Positions 49,850 to 59,680 are shown, counted from the first letter of the stretch. The stretch is 64,000 nucleotides of DNA from Advenella kashmirensis WT001 (GCF_000219915.2 NC_017964.1:1674001-1738000), one strand, 5' to 3'. Numbers and translations: made by a program. The notes: generated from the sequence alone by a model not told the origin.

Positions 49850-51547
49850 ATGAGCGTACAACTTTTTCAGTGTAGCCTGCCACGTGAGCGATATACCGGC
49901 CGCACAGACCATCCGGATTGCCGATTGCAAAAGCGGATCATTGCCGGCACGCTGCTATTTGCGCTGCATCTGCCACTGGTGTATGCCGACACACTCAATG
50001 CCGACTCCCATATCGAGAAAGTGACGGTATACCCCGATCGCGCACTGGTCTATCGCGTGGCAAGCCAGGCCATTCCGGCCGGCGAGCATGAACTGGTCTT
50101 TGCCAATCTTCCGGCGGACATAGATGAAAATTCGTTGCAGTTCAATGCCAATACGGCTGGCGCGGGCGTGCAGATTTTGCATGTTTCCAGCACGCCGGAT
50201 GTGCGCCAGACGAATGCATCCAGCGGAATCAATGACGTGGCCGGACAGATTGATGCACTGGAGCAGCAGATAGCCCGGCTGGAAGATCAGATCAAGGTGG
50301 ACGACAACCAGATCAGTTTCATCCGCAATTACCAGAACGGGCATAGTGTGCAGATGCGTGACGTGCCGCCGCTGTCGCAGGATGCATTTATTGGCCTGAT
50401 GTCATTTACCGGTGAGCAACTGATCAAGGCCATGCAAACGCGGCGCGGTCATCTGCAGGACAAGGAGCAGTTGGTGGCTCGCCTTAAAGTGCTGGCACAG
50501 CGCAAAGCGCAACTGGCCCAAAGCGCAGATAACGAAACGCGCAAAGTGGTGGTGACGCTGCGTGCTGCTGAACCTGCAATCATCGACAGTGCGCTCAGTT
50601 ATGTGGTTGCCGGTGCCGCCTGGTCGCCGGTCTATGATGCAAGATATGACTCGACCACCGGAAAACTCTCTCTGAATTACTTTGGTCAGATCAGCCAGGA
50701 TACATCCGAAGATTGGTCAAATGTGGCCATTACCTTATCTACCGCGCAGCCGGTAACCGGCGTCTCGCTGCCGCAGTTGGAACCATGGCGGGTAGATGTG
50801 GCAGCGCCGCCTGCACCGGCCCCTGTGCCGCGAATGAGCGCCCGCCAATCCACATTGGCAGCCGGCGCTGCACCGGCGATGGAGATGGCCGACGCAGCGA
50901 GCTACGTGCCGGCAAATACCCAGACCAGCGCAACCAACACTACCTTCGAGGTGCCCGGCAAGCAGACAATTAAAACCGGCGGTCAGCAACAGCGTGTGCC
51001 GCTGACCACATTGACGGAAACCGCCGAGCTGTCTTACGAGCTTGTTCCATCCGAAGCGCCTGCCGTTTTTGCCACCGTTAAAATGAACAACGGAAAAGAT
51101 TTCCCATTGCTGGCCGGTAACGTCAATGCCTTTTTTGATAATGAATTCATTGCTGCATCGGACATGAAGACCGTTTTCCCCAAAGAGCAACTGGAGTTGG
51201 CAATGGGCGTGGATCAGGCCATTTCGGTCAAGCGCGAACCTTTGCAGCGTTTTACGGAATCCACGGGTCTGACCGGTAGTGGCACCCGCCTGACTTACGA
51301 GTACAAAACCATTATTCGCAATAACCGGAAGCAACCGGTACAGTTGGTATTGCACGACCGCTTTCCGGTCTCAGGCGACGAAAAAATTGATATCAAGCGA
51401 CTGGAACCCACCGGTGGCGGCATCGCACTCAAGGGTGACGGTCGTTTCGAGCAGACGTTGACGCTGAAAGCGGCAGAGGAGCGCACCGTGGTCTTGAAAT
51501 TCTCCGTTCAGTATCCGAAGAGCCTGGATGTGAGCGGACTGCCATAA
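49850..51547 (+). CDS. DUF4139 domain-containing protein (MuiA-like)
   Basis: A 565-residue exported protein. A hydrophobic segment at residues 29-46 (AGTLLFALHLPLVYADT) acts as signal or anchor. The N-terminal DUF4140-like domain (SHIEKVTVYPDRALVYR) and a coiled-coil (VAGQIDALEQQIARLEDQIKV) precede a beta-rich DUF4139 region starting VVAGAAWSPVYDARYDSTTG and ending RTVVLKFSVQYPK. Family members are called mucoidy inhibitor A in some annotations; the molecular function is unknown. It stands alone behind a purine-rich leader and a low-complexity tract. Confidence 0.85.
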   Translation: MSVQLFQCSLPRERYTGRTDHPDCRLQKRIIAGTLLFALHLPLVYADTLNADSHIEKVTVYPDRALVYRVASQAIPAGEHELVFANLPADIDENSLQFNANTAGAGVQILHVSSTPDVRQTNASSGINDVAGQIDALEQQIARLEDQIKVDDNQISFIRNYQNGHSVQMRDVPPLSQDAFIGLMSFTGEQLIKAMQTRRGHLQDKEQLVARLKVLAQRKAQLAQSADNETRKVVVTLRAAEPAIIDSALSYVVAGAAWSPVYDARYDSTTGKLSLNYFGQISQDTSEDWSNVAITLSTAQPVTGVSLPQLEPWRVDVAAPPAPAPVPRMSARQSTLAAGAAPAMEMADAASYVPANTQTSATNTTFEVPGKQTIKTGGQQQRVPLTTLTETAELSYELVPSEAPAVFATVKMNNGKDFPLLAGNVNAFFDNEFIAASDMKTVFPKEQLELAMGVDQAISVKREPLQRFTESTGLTGSGTRLTYEYKTIIRNNRKQPVQLVLHDRFPVSGDEKIDIKRLEPTGGGIALKGDGRFEQTLTLKAAEERTVVLKFSVQYPKSLDVSGLP

Positions 51548-51679
51548 GGCTTTTGTCCGGCCGTCATGATCGGATCAGGCAGTTGTGTCGTACGACGCTA
51601 TGACCTTTTTTAAGTAAACCATGGCGCAACCTCGAAGGTCATCGTGCGCACATCAATGTGCAAGCGCGTTTACAAATAG

Positions 51680-51707
51680 CAAAGCCGGAGATCAGACTCC
51701 GGCTTTG
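51680..51707. terminator. Hairpin between DUF4139 gene and the Bug gene
   Basis: CAAAGCCGGAG (51680-51690) and CTCCGGCTTTG (51697-51707) form a perfect 11-bp stem with a six-base loop, placed between convergent genes. The flanking T/A runs are short, so termination would be modest in both directions. Confidence 0.65.
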
Positions 51708-51805
51708 CAGGTAACGGGGATGATTCCGCATTTCACAATGCAATCGTACTGGCCTGGTGCACAACGCGATGGCTCGCGTGTATCAGGCCGGATTGCATGG
51801 CGTGT

Positions 51806-52791
51806 TTATTGAGGCTTGACGCCTGCTTTCTTGAACAGTTCAGCCAGACGGGGATTTGCTCTTTGACTTTGGCATCCAGCGCTTCCGGGGTTGCCTGCTC
51901 TGTCAGAATCGTGGCGCCCAGTGCATCCATGCGTTCCTTGAATTTCGGGCTGGCCAGCCCATCTTTCAATGCAGACTGCAATTTGGCAACAACGTTATCC
52001 GGTGTTTTTGCGGGTACCCACATACCGTGCCAGATACCAACGTTGAAGTCCTTGAAGCCTTCTTCCTGCATAGTGGGCAGATCAGGCAACTGGGCATTGC
52101 GTTTTTCGCTGGTAATGGCATAAGCCTTGACCGTTTTCGCCTTGATATGCTGGGTTGTGTTGGTGGTCTGGTCGCACAACAGATCAACCTGTTTGCCCAG
52201 CAGGTCGTTCATTGCCGGACCAGCGCCTTTGTATGGCACGGTCAGCAGTTTTACACCAAGCGCATCCATCAGCATGGTGCCGCAAAGATGGCTGGCAGCG
52301 CCTACACCCGCGTTGGCCAGGGTCACCTTGTCCTGATTGGTTTTCAGATATTCAACCAGTTCTTTCATATTATTTGCCGGAAAGTCGGCGCGAGCCACCA
52401 GCGTCATTGGTACGTCGACCACCAGGCCGACGGGCCGGAAGCTTTTTTCGGGGTCGTAACCGAGCCGCTTGTACAAGGATGGCGCGGTAGAAAATCCGAT
52501 GTGCATGAGCAGGACGTCGTAACCGTCAGGTTTGGCATTGGCGACCTGCGTGGTGCCGATCGTGCCACCGGCACCGGCCTTGTTTTCGATCACAACCGTT
52601 TGACCCAGGGATTTTTGCATGGCTTCGCCCAGGGAGCGGGCGACATTATCGGTTGGACCACCCGCAGTAAACGGAATAATCATGGAGACCGGACGGTCGG
52701 GATAATCGGCAGCCATGGCTGTACCTGCAGTCATGGCGAAGGCCAGCGCAATATGGCCGAACAGGCGGGCGTTTTTCAGTGTGTGTAACAT
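51806..52791 (-). CDS. Bug family (TTT) solute-binding protein
   Basis: A periplasmic binding protein with signal peptide (HIALAFAMTAGTAMA) and the family's DYPDRPVSMIIPFTAGGPTDNVAR motif and ENKAGAGGTIGT. DVLLMHIGFSTAPSLYK and VPYKGAGPAMNDLLGKQVDLLCDQ are further markers. The frame slips near 51851; one G restored in GTCTGG-GCT gives WAELFKKAGVKPQ and a stop at 51806. Restored length is about 328 residues. No membrane subunits (TctA/B) are adjacent, common for the expanded Bug family in Bordetella-like genomes. The RBS is AGGAACC. Confidence 0.92.
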
Positions 52792-53201
52792 TTGGTTCCT
52801 GTATTCTGTTTATTGATTTGAAATCGTTGCGGACGAATCAACCTTTTAGTCTAGTCAGGTTATCGCAAGCCGTCACTAGATAATTACCCTTAAATCCCTG
52901 AAAACAGGGCGAAAATTGACATCCTGCGTGTGTTGTCGGCCAACCGTTAACCACGCAACAGAGCGCATGATCCGATTCGTGTTGTGCCCAGCTATCCGCG
53001 TGCATTGCATAGCAGGTGGATGGTTGGGCTGAAACGTTAAAAATTGTTAAGATAAGGATGCGTGTAGCTGAATGCTCAGGCGTCTTCCGATTGCTCAGAT
53101 GAATACGTCGCCCGCATAGCGGATATCTCCCTACCCGTCAGACAAGGTGTATTTCACAGCACAATCGCTACCATACTGCGAGAGCCAAATTTGACAAGCA
53201 A
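52792..53201. other. Intergenic region, no gene seen
   Basis: A 410-base gap between the Bug gene and the terminator of the BI-1 gene. The short frames here show no similarity to known proteins and there is no tRNA or repeat. The part nearest 52792 should include the Bug promoter. Confidence 0.5.
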
Positions 53202-53238
53202 GAAAAAACCGCTATCACGGCTGCGCGTGGTAGCGGTT
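53202..53238 (-). terminator. Intrinsic terminator of the BI-1 family gene
   Basis: AACCGCTATCACG (53207-53219) pairs with CGTGGTAGCGGTT (53226-53238), 12 of 13 positions, loop six. On the minus strand the stem is followed by six T (53203-53208 complement). It lies about 80 bases past the BI-1 stop. Confidence 0.85.
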
Positions 53239-53317
53239 GTTGTTGCTTCGCCGGTTGTCCGTGACAAGCCTATTCAGATGTGTCATACCTGCGCCTTGTT
53301 GGCCACAGGCGTCACAC

Positions 53318-54010
53318 TTATTCGCGGCTGCCGCCGAAGATACCCAGCAGGGCCAGCAGATTGGCGAACACGTTATAAATGTCCAGGTAAATGGCCAGCG
53401 CTGCTGAAATATAGTTGGTTTCGCCGCCATTGACTACACGCTGCACATCCACCAGCATGAAGGCTGAGAAGATCACCACAGCCAGGATGGAAATGGTCAG
53501 GACCAGTGCCGGGATCTGCAGGAAGATATTGGCTACGGCTGCCAACAGCAGGACGATCGCGCCAATGAACAGCGTTTTCTGCATACCGGTGAAGTCGCGC
53601 TTGCTGGTGGTGGCAATGGTCGCCATCGCACCAAATATGATCGCGGTACCGCCGAAGGCGAGCATGATCAGTTGCGCGCCGTTACGGAAATCGAGTACGT
53701 GACCGATCAGGCGTGACAGCATCATGCCCATGAAGAATGTGAACAGTAGCAGCAGGCCAACGCCCAGCGAACTGTTCTTGTTCTTTTCGATGGCGAACAT
53801 CAGACCGAAGGCGCCCACCAGAAAGACGATAGTGGATATGCCCGGAGCGAGTATCGCATTCAGATTCAGTTGCAACGCGAGGGCTGCGCCCAGTACGGTG
53901 GGGATAAGGGAAGCGGCAAGCAACCAGTAAGTATTGCGCAATACACGATTGCGCACCACCTGGCCGGGTGCGTAGCCTTCCTGGGGTAGAGTCTGGCGCA
54001 AGTCAGTCAT
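53318..54010 (-). CDS. Bax inhibitor-1/YccA family membrane protein
   Basis: A 230-residue protein with seven hydrophobic segments. It starts MTDLRQTLPQEG with a GGAGAG upstream. The C-terminal ISAALAIYLDIYNVFANLLALLGIFGG is the TMBIM signature (the acidic pH/calcium-sensing aspartate lies in LDIYN), along with FSAFMLVDVQRVVNGG. In E. coli YccA modulates FtsH; a calcium-leak role is known for the BsYetJ relative. Stand-alone gene. Confidence 0.95.
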   Translation of the reverse strand: MTDLRQTLPQEGYAPGQVVRNRVLRNTYWLLAASLIPTVLGAALALQLNLNAILAPGISTIVFLVGAFGLMFAIEKNKNSSLGVGLLLLFTFFMGMMLSRLIGHVLDFRNGAQLIMLAFGGTAIIFGAMATIATTSKRDFTGMQKTLFIGAIVLLLAAVANIFLQIPALVLTISILAVVIFSAFMLVDVQRVVNGGETNYISAALAIYLDIYNVFANLLALLGIFGGSRE

Positions 54011-54132
54011 GGTCTCTCCAATAACAAGTCAATTTTCATGAATTTCAGTATACATCAGACTGCAATTTAATCTGACAGTTCCCTGAATTTTACCTGAAAT
54101 GCGAAAAATTCAACAGCCACTGCCAGTGGTCA

Positions 54133-55158
54133 TTACTGATCGTGGCGATACTTGGCGATAATTTCCGGAATCTCTTCGAGCAGGCGCCGTTTCAGATACT
54201 CATGGGATTCGTCCAGCAGTTCTGTTACCAGCGCATCAATTTCCGCCTGCATGTCGGCTGCCGTATCTCCCTGCCCGGATGCTGTGGGCGCCGCTGTTGC
54301 GGCAAGAGCGTCGGGGCGGGATGGTGCCCGAAACAGCGAGGCATCAAAGGTGGGTCGGCCGGCAGTAGGCTGGATTCTGTTCAGCTTGAAGTCGCCCTGT
54401 GCCGCCTGGCTGAATGCGTCGTTTTCGTCATCCGACCAGACATATAATTCCGGTTTGCTGTGATGGCCATGGGTAGCACGGGCCGTACTCAAAAATGGGG
54501 CATAGTCATCCGGTGTGGGGTGTCCCGGGAACGCGGATGACGGCGCAGATGTACCGCCGGCGCCCGATAGGGGGGACGACGAGGGTGCGGAAGTGGGCGA
54601 AGAGGGCGCTGTGCCTGACTGGCCCGTTGCCTGTGTTGTTTCCACCTTCCCATGGCGTAATTCATCTGGCTGCCGTCCTGGGCCCACCCCGGCCTGCGCT
54701 GCAGACGGACTGCCAGAATAGGGGGGGGGCGCTGGCCGTGGCGACGCTGATGCCCCAAATGGTGGCACTTGCGCAGGACGCTGCGTAGGCATGAGCACTG
54801 GCATGTCATCGGCTTGCTCCTGCCAGGCTGGCGTGTTCTGCGCAGGCGACTGAGGTCGTGGTCCCAGTGGCGGCGCAGGAATATGAACACCACCTGTGTG
54901 TTCTGGTTGTTGAACGGGCATCGGGCTATCGGCTCGGTCAGGCGGGCCTGCCTGCTGGCGTGCGGTCGGCGTACCGGTAGCGCCTGGCCCCATCGCCGAT
55001 TGCGTTGATGCAGGCGGCTCGGGCAGCAGGACCGGGATATCGTCATCAGCCGCTGCTGAATCCGCTCGGGCGTCGATGGAATGCAGATCCAGGTGTGGTT
55101 CTTTCGCCTCGGGGACCGACAGCGTATGGTCTGGGCGTTTTCTGAAAGTAATGGACAT
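54133..55158 (-). CDS. Proline-rich disordered protein, DUF2486-like
   Basis: A 341-residue protein from the ATG at 55158 (RBS GGAGT). Most of it (residues 30-250) is low-complexity Pro/Ala/Ser/Gly and likely disordered. A short motif occurs twice: DDIPVLLPEP and DDMPVLMPTQ. A tryptophan-containing acidic patch (YVWSDDENDAF) and a C-terminal amphipathic helix (residues 302-341, AEIDALVTELLDESHEYLKRRLLEE) end it. The IPVL motif and position directly after holC match DUF2486 proteins of Burkholderiales. Function unknown. Confidence 0.6.
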   Translation of the reverse strand: MSITFRKRPDHTLSVPEAKEPHLDLHSIDARADSAAADDDIPVLLPEPPASTQSAMGPGATGTPTARQQAGPPDRADSPMPVQQPEHTGGVHIPAPPLGPRPQSPAQNTPAWQEQADDMPVLMPTQRPAQVPPFGASASPRPAPPPYSGSPSAAQAGVGPGRQPDELRHGKVETTQATGQSGTAPSSPTSAPSSSPLSGAGGTSAPSSAFPGHPTPDDYAPFLSTARATHGHHSKPELYVWSDDENDAFSQAAQGDFKLNRIQPTAGRPTFDASLFRAPSRPDALAATAAPTASGQGDTAADMQAEIDALVTELLDESHEYLKRRLLEEIPEIIAKYRHDQ

Positions 55159-55192
55159 AAATAGAGACTCCTTGAACGAGTCGGCCAGCTTG

Positions 55193-55627
55193 TCAGTGGC
55201 TCGATATATTATGAGCCCGGACATCATGGCCGGCAGCCGTATATTGTTTGTAGCGCAACCGGGCCGCAGCCTTGTCCTGTTCGTGATTGGAGACAATTTC
55301 CAGCAAGCGCGTGAAGCCTTCGGTGTCAGGCGGGCAGGCCAGATCCAGATTCAGCAACCAGGGAACGGCAATACCGTCTTGCAGCGCCTGGGCCGGACTA
55401 TGGCGTGTTACCCGTACCGGACTGTCTGCCGGTGTGTCCGGCCCTACTTCATCATGCGGTATAAAGAGCGTATCTTCCAGAGCCCAAAGCTTGCGCGAGA
55501 AAACAGCCAGCCGTTTGGGATCTGTGCAATAGATCAGGACCGGCTGGCCGGCCTGATACTGCTTGCGCACGACGTCGCAGGCCATGCCAAGCCGGTCTGC
55601 CGCGCCGAAGGCAAAATCAATGCGCAT
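55193..55627 (-). CDS. holC: DNA polymerase III subunit chi
   Basis: A 144-residue subunit of the clamp-loader complex that binds SSB and HolD (psi). It starts MRIDFAFGAADRLGMACDVVRKQYQAG; the PVLIYCTDPKRLAVFSRKLWALEDTLFIPH region is the conserved core, and WLLNLDLACPP the second. It overlaps the 3' end of pepA by 11 bases; a further in-frame start at 55648 is possible. pepA-holC adjacency is ancient and also seen in E. coli. Confidence 0.94.
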   Translation of the reverse strand: MRIDFAFGAADRLGMACDVVRKQYQAGQPVLIYCTDPKRLAVFSRKLWALEDTLFIPHDEVGPDTPADSPVRVTRHSPAQALQDGIAVPWLLNLDLACPPDTEGFTRLLEIVSNHEQDKAAARLRYKQYTAAGHDVRAHNISSH

Positions 55628-57140
55628 TCGCTTGAGCCTGCCGTTCAATCAAAAACTGGCACAGCATGGGGACAGGGCGTCCGGAGCGCGCTTTGTCCTT
55701 GCCACCCTTGAGCCATGCTGTTCCTGCAATATCCAGGTGCGCCCAGCGATAGGCTTTGGTATAACGAGCCAGAAAGCACGCGGCGGTAACCGAGCCGGCA
55801 GCGGGACCGCCGATATTGGCCATATCGGCGAAATTGGATTTGAGCAGCTCCTGGTATTCGTCATCCAGCGGCATGCGCCATGCGGTATCCAGTGCACGCT
55901 TGCCTGCGCTTAGCAGGTTGTCTGCAAGATCGTCATCGCTTGCGTACAGCCCGCTATGGAAATTGCCCAACGCCACAATGCAGGCGCCGGTCAGCGTCGC
56001 GATATCGACAACTACGGCGGGCTCAAAGCGCTCGGCATAAGTAAGTGCGTCGCACAGAATAAGCCGGCCTTCGGCATCGGTATTGAGAATCTCAATGGTC
56101 TGGCCAGACATGCTGGTGACCACGTCGCCAGGCTTTGTCGCGCGACCGTTGGGCATGTTTTCCGTCGCTGGAATCAGCCCAATTACTTCAGTATCCAGTT
56201 CCATATGCGCAAGCGCCTTGAATACGCCCAGCACCGACGCGGCGCCGCACATATCGAATTTCATTTCATCCATGCCCAGTCCGGGCTTTAAGGAAATGCC
56301 GCCGGTATCAAAAGTCACGCCCTTGCCGACCAGAACAACCGGGCCGTCGGATTTCTGTTTTTTCTTGCTGCCGTCAGGTGAATACTTGAGCACGATAAAG
56401 CGTGGTGGTTGCTCCGAGCCTGCTGCTACCGACAGGAATGCATTCATTTTCAATGCTTCCAGCTGCTTGCGTTCCAGCACCTCTGCGGTAATGGTTTTGT
56501 GGTCTTTGGCCAGTTGTTTGGCCTGGTCGCCAAGATACGCAGGAGTGCACACATTGGCCGGCAGATTGCCCAGTTCGCGTGTCAGGCGCAATCCCTTGGC
56601 GATCGCCGCGCCATGCTCAATGCCTTGCTCAGCCTGTTTCTGATCGGGCTTGTCGATGGTGAAAATGAGTTTCTTGAAAGACGATGTGGCCGGCCGTTTC
56701 TCCTTGCTGAATGTTGCCGTATATTTATAGACGGCGTTGCCGGCGGCGGTTGCTGCCAATTGCGCGCTCTGGCGCAACGTGGTGGCGGGGCAGGGTTCTT
56801 CAAGCAATGTAGATACTGCTTCGGTCAGCGAACCGTCGCTGCAATAACCGGCAATGGCCACATGCGCTTTGGACATTACGTTGCTGTTGAATTTTTCCTT
56901 GGCGCCAAGCCCGACCAGCACAACACGTTCGGCGCGTACGCCGGGCAGGGCGCGCAGATCGAACAATGTGCCGGTGGCCGCCTTGAATTCCCGTTTGAGG
57001 ACGGCATCAATGGCCCCGTCAGAGGCGTGGTTGATGAGCTTCGCTGTCTCTCCAAGCACGCCCTCGGTGTACACGCCGACGAATAAGACGGCGGTTTTGA
57101 TTTGTTGAATCGAGCGGCTTGTTTGTGTGTTAAATTCCAT
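55617..57140 (-). CDS. pepA: Leucyl aminopeptidase (cytosol aminopeptidase)
   Basis: A 507-residue di-metal exopeptidase of family M17. The start at 57140 gives MEFNTQTSRSIQQIKTAVLF. The C-terminal domain holds the metal ligands: GKGVTFDTGGISLKPG, MKFDMCGAASVLG, and the family signature NTDAEGRLILCDALTYA. It may also regulate transcription or resolve plasmid dimers as in E. coli PepA, which is not deducible here. Divergent from lptF, with a 56-base gap. Confidence 0.97.
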   Translation of the reverse strand: MEFNTQTSRSIQQIKTAVLFVGVYTEGVLGETAKLINHASDGAIDAVLKREFKAATGTLFDLRALPGVRAERVVLVGLGAKEKFNSNVMSKAHVAIAGYCSDGSLTEAVSTLLEEPCPATTLRQSAQLAATAAGNAVYKYTATFSKEKRPATSSFKKLIFTIDKPDQKQAEQGIEHGAAIAKGLRLTRELGNLPANVCTPAYLGDQAKQLAKDHKTITAEVLERKQLEALKMNAFLSVAAGSEQPPRFIVLKYSPDGSKKKQKSDGPVVLVGKGVTFDTGGISLKPGLGMDEMKFDMCGAASVLGVFKALAHMELDTEVIGLIPATENMPNGRATKPGDVVTSMSGQTIEILNTDAEGRLILCDALTYAERFEPAVVVDIATLTGACIVALGNFHSGLYASDDDLADNLLSAGKRALDTAWRMPLDDEYQELLKSNFADMANIGGPAAGSVTAACFLARYTKAYRWAHLDIAGTAWLKGGKDKARSGRPVPMLCQFLIERQAQANAH

Positions 57141-57196
57141 GTTGTTTCTACCTTGAGGCGTCGGAAAGATGCCCTCATTATCCCCCATCTTTGCTT

Positions 57197-58302
57197 ATGT
57201 CGCTATTCAAACGGTCCGTTGTTGCAGAAATCACCAGTCACGGTGGCGTTGTCTTTTCAACGCTGGTCATCGTATGGCTGAGCGTGCTGCTGGTGCGTCT
57301 GCTCGGTCAGGCTGCCGAAGGGCAGATCGGCGCGGACATCGTCCTGGGTATTGCCGCACTGTCGAGTATTACTGCCTTGCCTACCATTTTGTCGGTGGCA
57401 CTGTTTATTGCGACCATCACAACCATTTCACGCAATTACAGAGAGTCTGAAATGGTGGTCTGGTTTGCCAGCGGTGTCTCGCTCAAAGACTGGATTGCGC
57501 CGGTATTGCGTGTGGCGCTGCCAGTGTGCGTCCTGATTGCCATCCTGACGCTGGAGGTAACCCCCTGGCTTATCGCCAGATCGAAGAATATCGCCAGCGT
57601 TACGAGCAGCGCTCCGACCTGTCCAAGATTACCGCCGGGCAGTTTATCGAATCGGCTGGCGGCGCGCGCGTGTTTTTCACCGAAGCCCCCACGGACCCGC
57701 AAGATGAGATTGGCGCCGTGTTTGCCCGCGTGCTGGACAACGACTGGTACACCATCGTCACTTCGAAAAACGCACGGATCCGTCGCGAGGACAATGGTGA
57801 TCGCTACGTGGTGCTGGGACCGGGCAATCGTTACGACATGAAGACAGACAGTGCCGAGTTCCGAATGGTCAGCTTCGATTCTTATACCTTGCGGCTGGAA
57901 AATACCTCGGGCACCAGCGCCGATGAAATCGCCCGGCAGAATGCGCTGAACCAGATGAAATCACGCCCAACCACCAATCTGATACAGGACCGCAAGGCGG
58001 AAAGCCAGGCCCAGATCATGTGGCGAATTTCTTTGCCGCTGGCCGCCCTGAATCTGGCATTGCTTGCAATTCCGCTGGGTGCGGTCAATCCCCGCCTGGG
58101 GCGTTCCGGAGACTTGCTGCTGGCGGGCCTGGTCGGGTTGCTCTATATGAACATGATCAATCTGATGCGTGGCTGGATCGGTAACGGAAAAATAGATTTT
58201 CTGACCGGAACCCTATCTTTGCATGTCATTGTCCTGGCACTGTGCCTGTATGCGTTCTATACCCGGATGCGTTTAAAAATACCAAAAAAATCAGCGGCTT
58301 AG
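57197..58302 (+). CDS. lptF: LPS export permease LptF
   Basis: An inner-membrane permease of the Lpt bridge that extracts lipopolysaccharide to LptC. The N-terminus MSLFKRSVVAEITSHGG and FSTLVIVWLSVLLVRLLGQAA are typical. A slip near 57565 (TGG-GCT) is fixed by one G, giving LEVTPWAYRQIEEYRQRYEQRSDLSKITAGQF. The beta-jellyroll domain (residues about 130-260) and two C-terminal helices follow. Restored length is 368 residues. LptG, usually next, is not in the window. Confidence 0.9.
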
Positions 58303-58312
58303 TAAACGTTCC

Positions 58313-58355
58313 TATATACATATAGTCCGTCAGTGAAATAGACTATATGTATATA
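58313..58355. repeat. AT-rich perfect inverted repeat upstream of cysB
   Basis: TATATACATATAGTC (58313-58327) and its exact complement GACTATATGTATATA (58341-58355) with a 13-base spacer, 11 bases after the lptF stop and about 190 bases before cysB. It is very AT-rich compared with its surroundings, so it is not a normal GC-rich terminator; it could be a cruciform, a binding site or an mRNA 3' hairpin. Confidence 0.85.
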
Positions 58356-58543
58356 TCTAATAATTATATAAATACGGTTCGTTATAACTTATAATCCGAT
58401 AATGCGTATTGCCGCTAGCGGCGGCACGCTGTCACCACCAGCGGGTTCCGCGACGGTCCTGGGCTATGATGGCCCACTGTGCTGTTGTTACTGTTCCGGC
58501 GTTCCCGCCTGCAGCGGTCAGGTGGATCAAAAAGGCAAGGATA

Positions 58544-59533
58544 ATGAATCTACAGCAATTTCGTTTTATACGTGAAACCATCAGACGCAACTACAACCTG
58601 ACCGAGGCCTCCCGAATTCTGTTCACCTCGCAGCCCGGTGTGTCCAAGGCAATCATCGAGTTTGAAGATGAACTGGGCGTCAAGGTTTTCGAACGTCACG
58701 GCAAGCGCATCAAAGGTCTTACGAAACCCGGGGCAGCGGTGGCCAGCATTATCGAGCGCATCATGATCGAGGTTGATAACCTGAAGAAAGTGAGCGATGA
58801 ATTTGCGCGTCGCGACGAGGGCAGCCTGGTCATTGCATGTACACATACGCAGGCACGCTATTTTCTGCCCCGATTCATCCCGGAATTTCGACGCCGCTTT
58901 CCCAAGGTTCATGTGTCCCTGGCCGAGGGCAGCCCGATGCAACTGGCGCAAATGGTGTTGCAGGAGCAGGCTGATATTGCACTGGCCACTGAGTCTTTAT
59001 CCGAAGTGAACGGGCTGGCGACATTGCCCTGCTACAGCTGGGAGCATACCCTGGTAGTCAAGCCAGATCATCCGCTAACGGAGCTGACGTCATCGCAGGC
59101 AAAAAACCTGTCGCTGGAACAGATTGTCCAGTTTCCCATCATCACGTATGATCGGGCTTTTTCCGGGCGCACGTCGATCGATCAGGCGTTTGCCGACAAA
59201 GGACTCAAGCCGGACATCGTTCTGGAAGCCATTGACGCCGATGTGATTAAAACTTATGTCGATGTTGAAATGGGCATTGGCATCATTGCCGGCGTGGCGT
59301 TTGACCCTCGGCGCGATTCGGGTTTCGTGGGTATTCCGGTAGGGCATCTTTTTGGCACGCATATCACCCGCATCGGCCTCAAAAGCGGTGTATTCCTGCG
59401 CGATTACGTCTACGATTTTCTGGCCATGCTGACACCGGAATTAAGTCGCGATGCGGTTGAGGCGGCAGTCAATTCCAATGGCTCGGGCGATACTGATAAT
59501 GATTTTGCGCTGCCGCTGCGCCGGGTATCATAA
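58544..59533 (+). CDS. cysB: LysR-type regulator CysB
   Basis: A 329-residue sulfur-metabolism regulator. The start at 58544 (MNLQQFRFIRETIRRNYNLTEA) follows AAGGA; upstream in-frame residues do not match. The winged helix is LTEASRILFTSQPGVSKAIIEFEDELGVKVFERHGKRI. The effector domain has the conserved ACTHTQARYFLPRF, ITYDRAFSGRTSID and DADVIKTYVDVEMGIGIIAG. In E. coli it responds to O-acetylserine and thiosulfate. Full length and uninterrupted. Confidence 0.95.
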   Translation: MNLQQFRFIRETIRRNYNLTEASRILFTSQPGVSKAIIEFEDELGVKVFERHGKRIKGLTKPGAAVASIIERIMIEVDNLKKVSDEFARRDEGSLVIACTHTQARYFLPRFIPEFRRRFPKVHVSLAEGSPMQLAQMVLQEQADIALATESLSEVNGLATLPCYSWEHTLVVKPDHPLTELTSSQAKNLSLEQIVQFPIITYDRAFSGRTSIDQAFADKGLKPDIVLEAIDADVIKTYVDVEMGIGIIAGVAFDPRRDSGFVGIPVGHLFGTHITRIGLKSGVFLRDYVYDFLAMLTPELSRDAVEAAVNSNGSGDTDNDFALPLRRVS

Positions 59534-59635
59534 AGTTAACGCAGGCCAGCGTGGCAGGTGTGCTGGTGGCTGTCGGCCGACGCGAGCAAGGGCGCGCAGA
59601 CGCAGTCAATAGCCCTGCCCTGAAGACATTGAACG

Positions 59636-59680
59636 ACACCCCAACAACTGGACATCAAACCAGCCGTTGGGGTGTTTTTT
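59636..59680 (+). terminator. Intrinsic terminator after cysB
   Basis: ACACCCCAAC (59636-59645) pairs with GTTGGGGTGT (59666-59675); an inner CTGG/CCAG pair extends the structure, and six T end it at 59680. About 100 bases after the cysB stop. Confidence 0.9.

Noticed and set aside
53191..53433. Small plus-strand frame next to the BI-1 gene
   Set aside because: It crosses the BI-1 terminator and the antisense of the gene end; no family resemblance.
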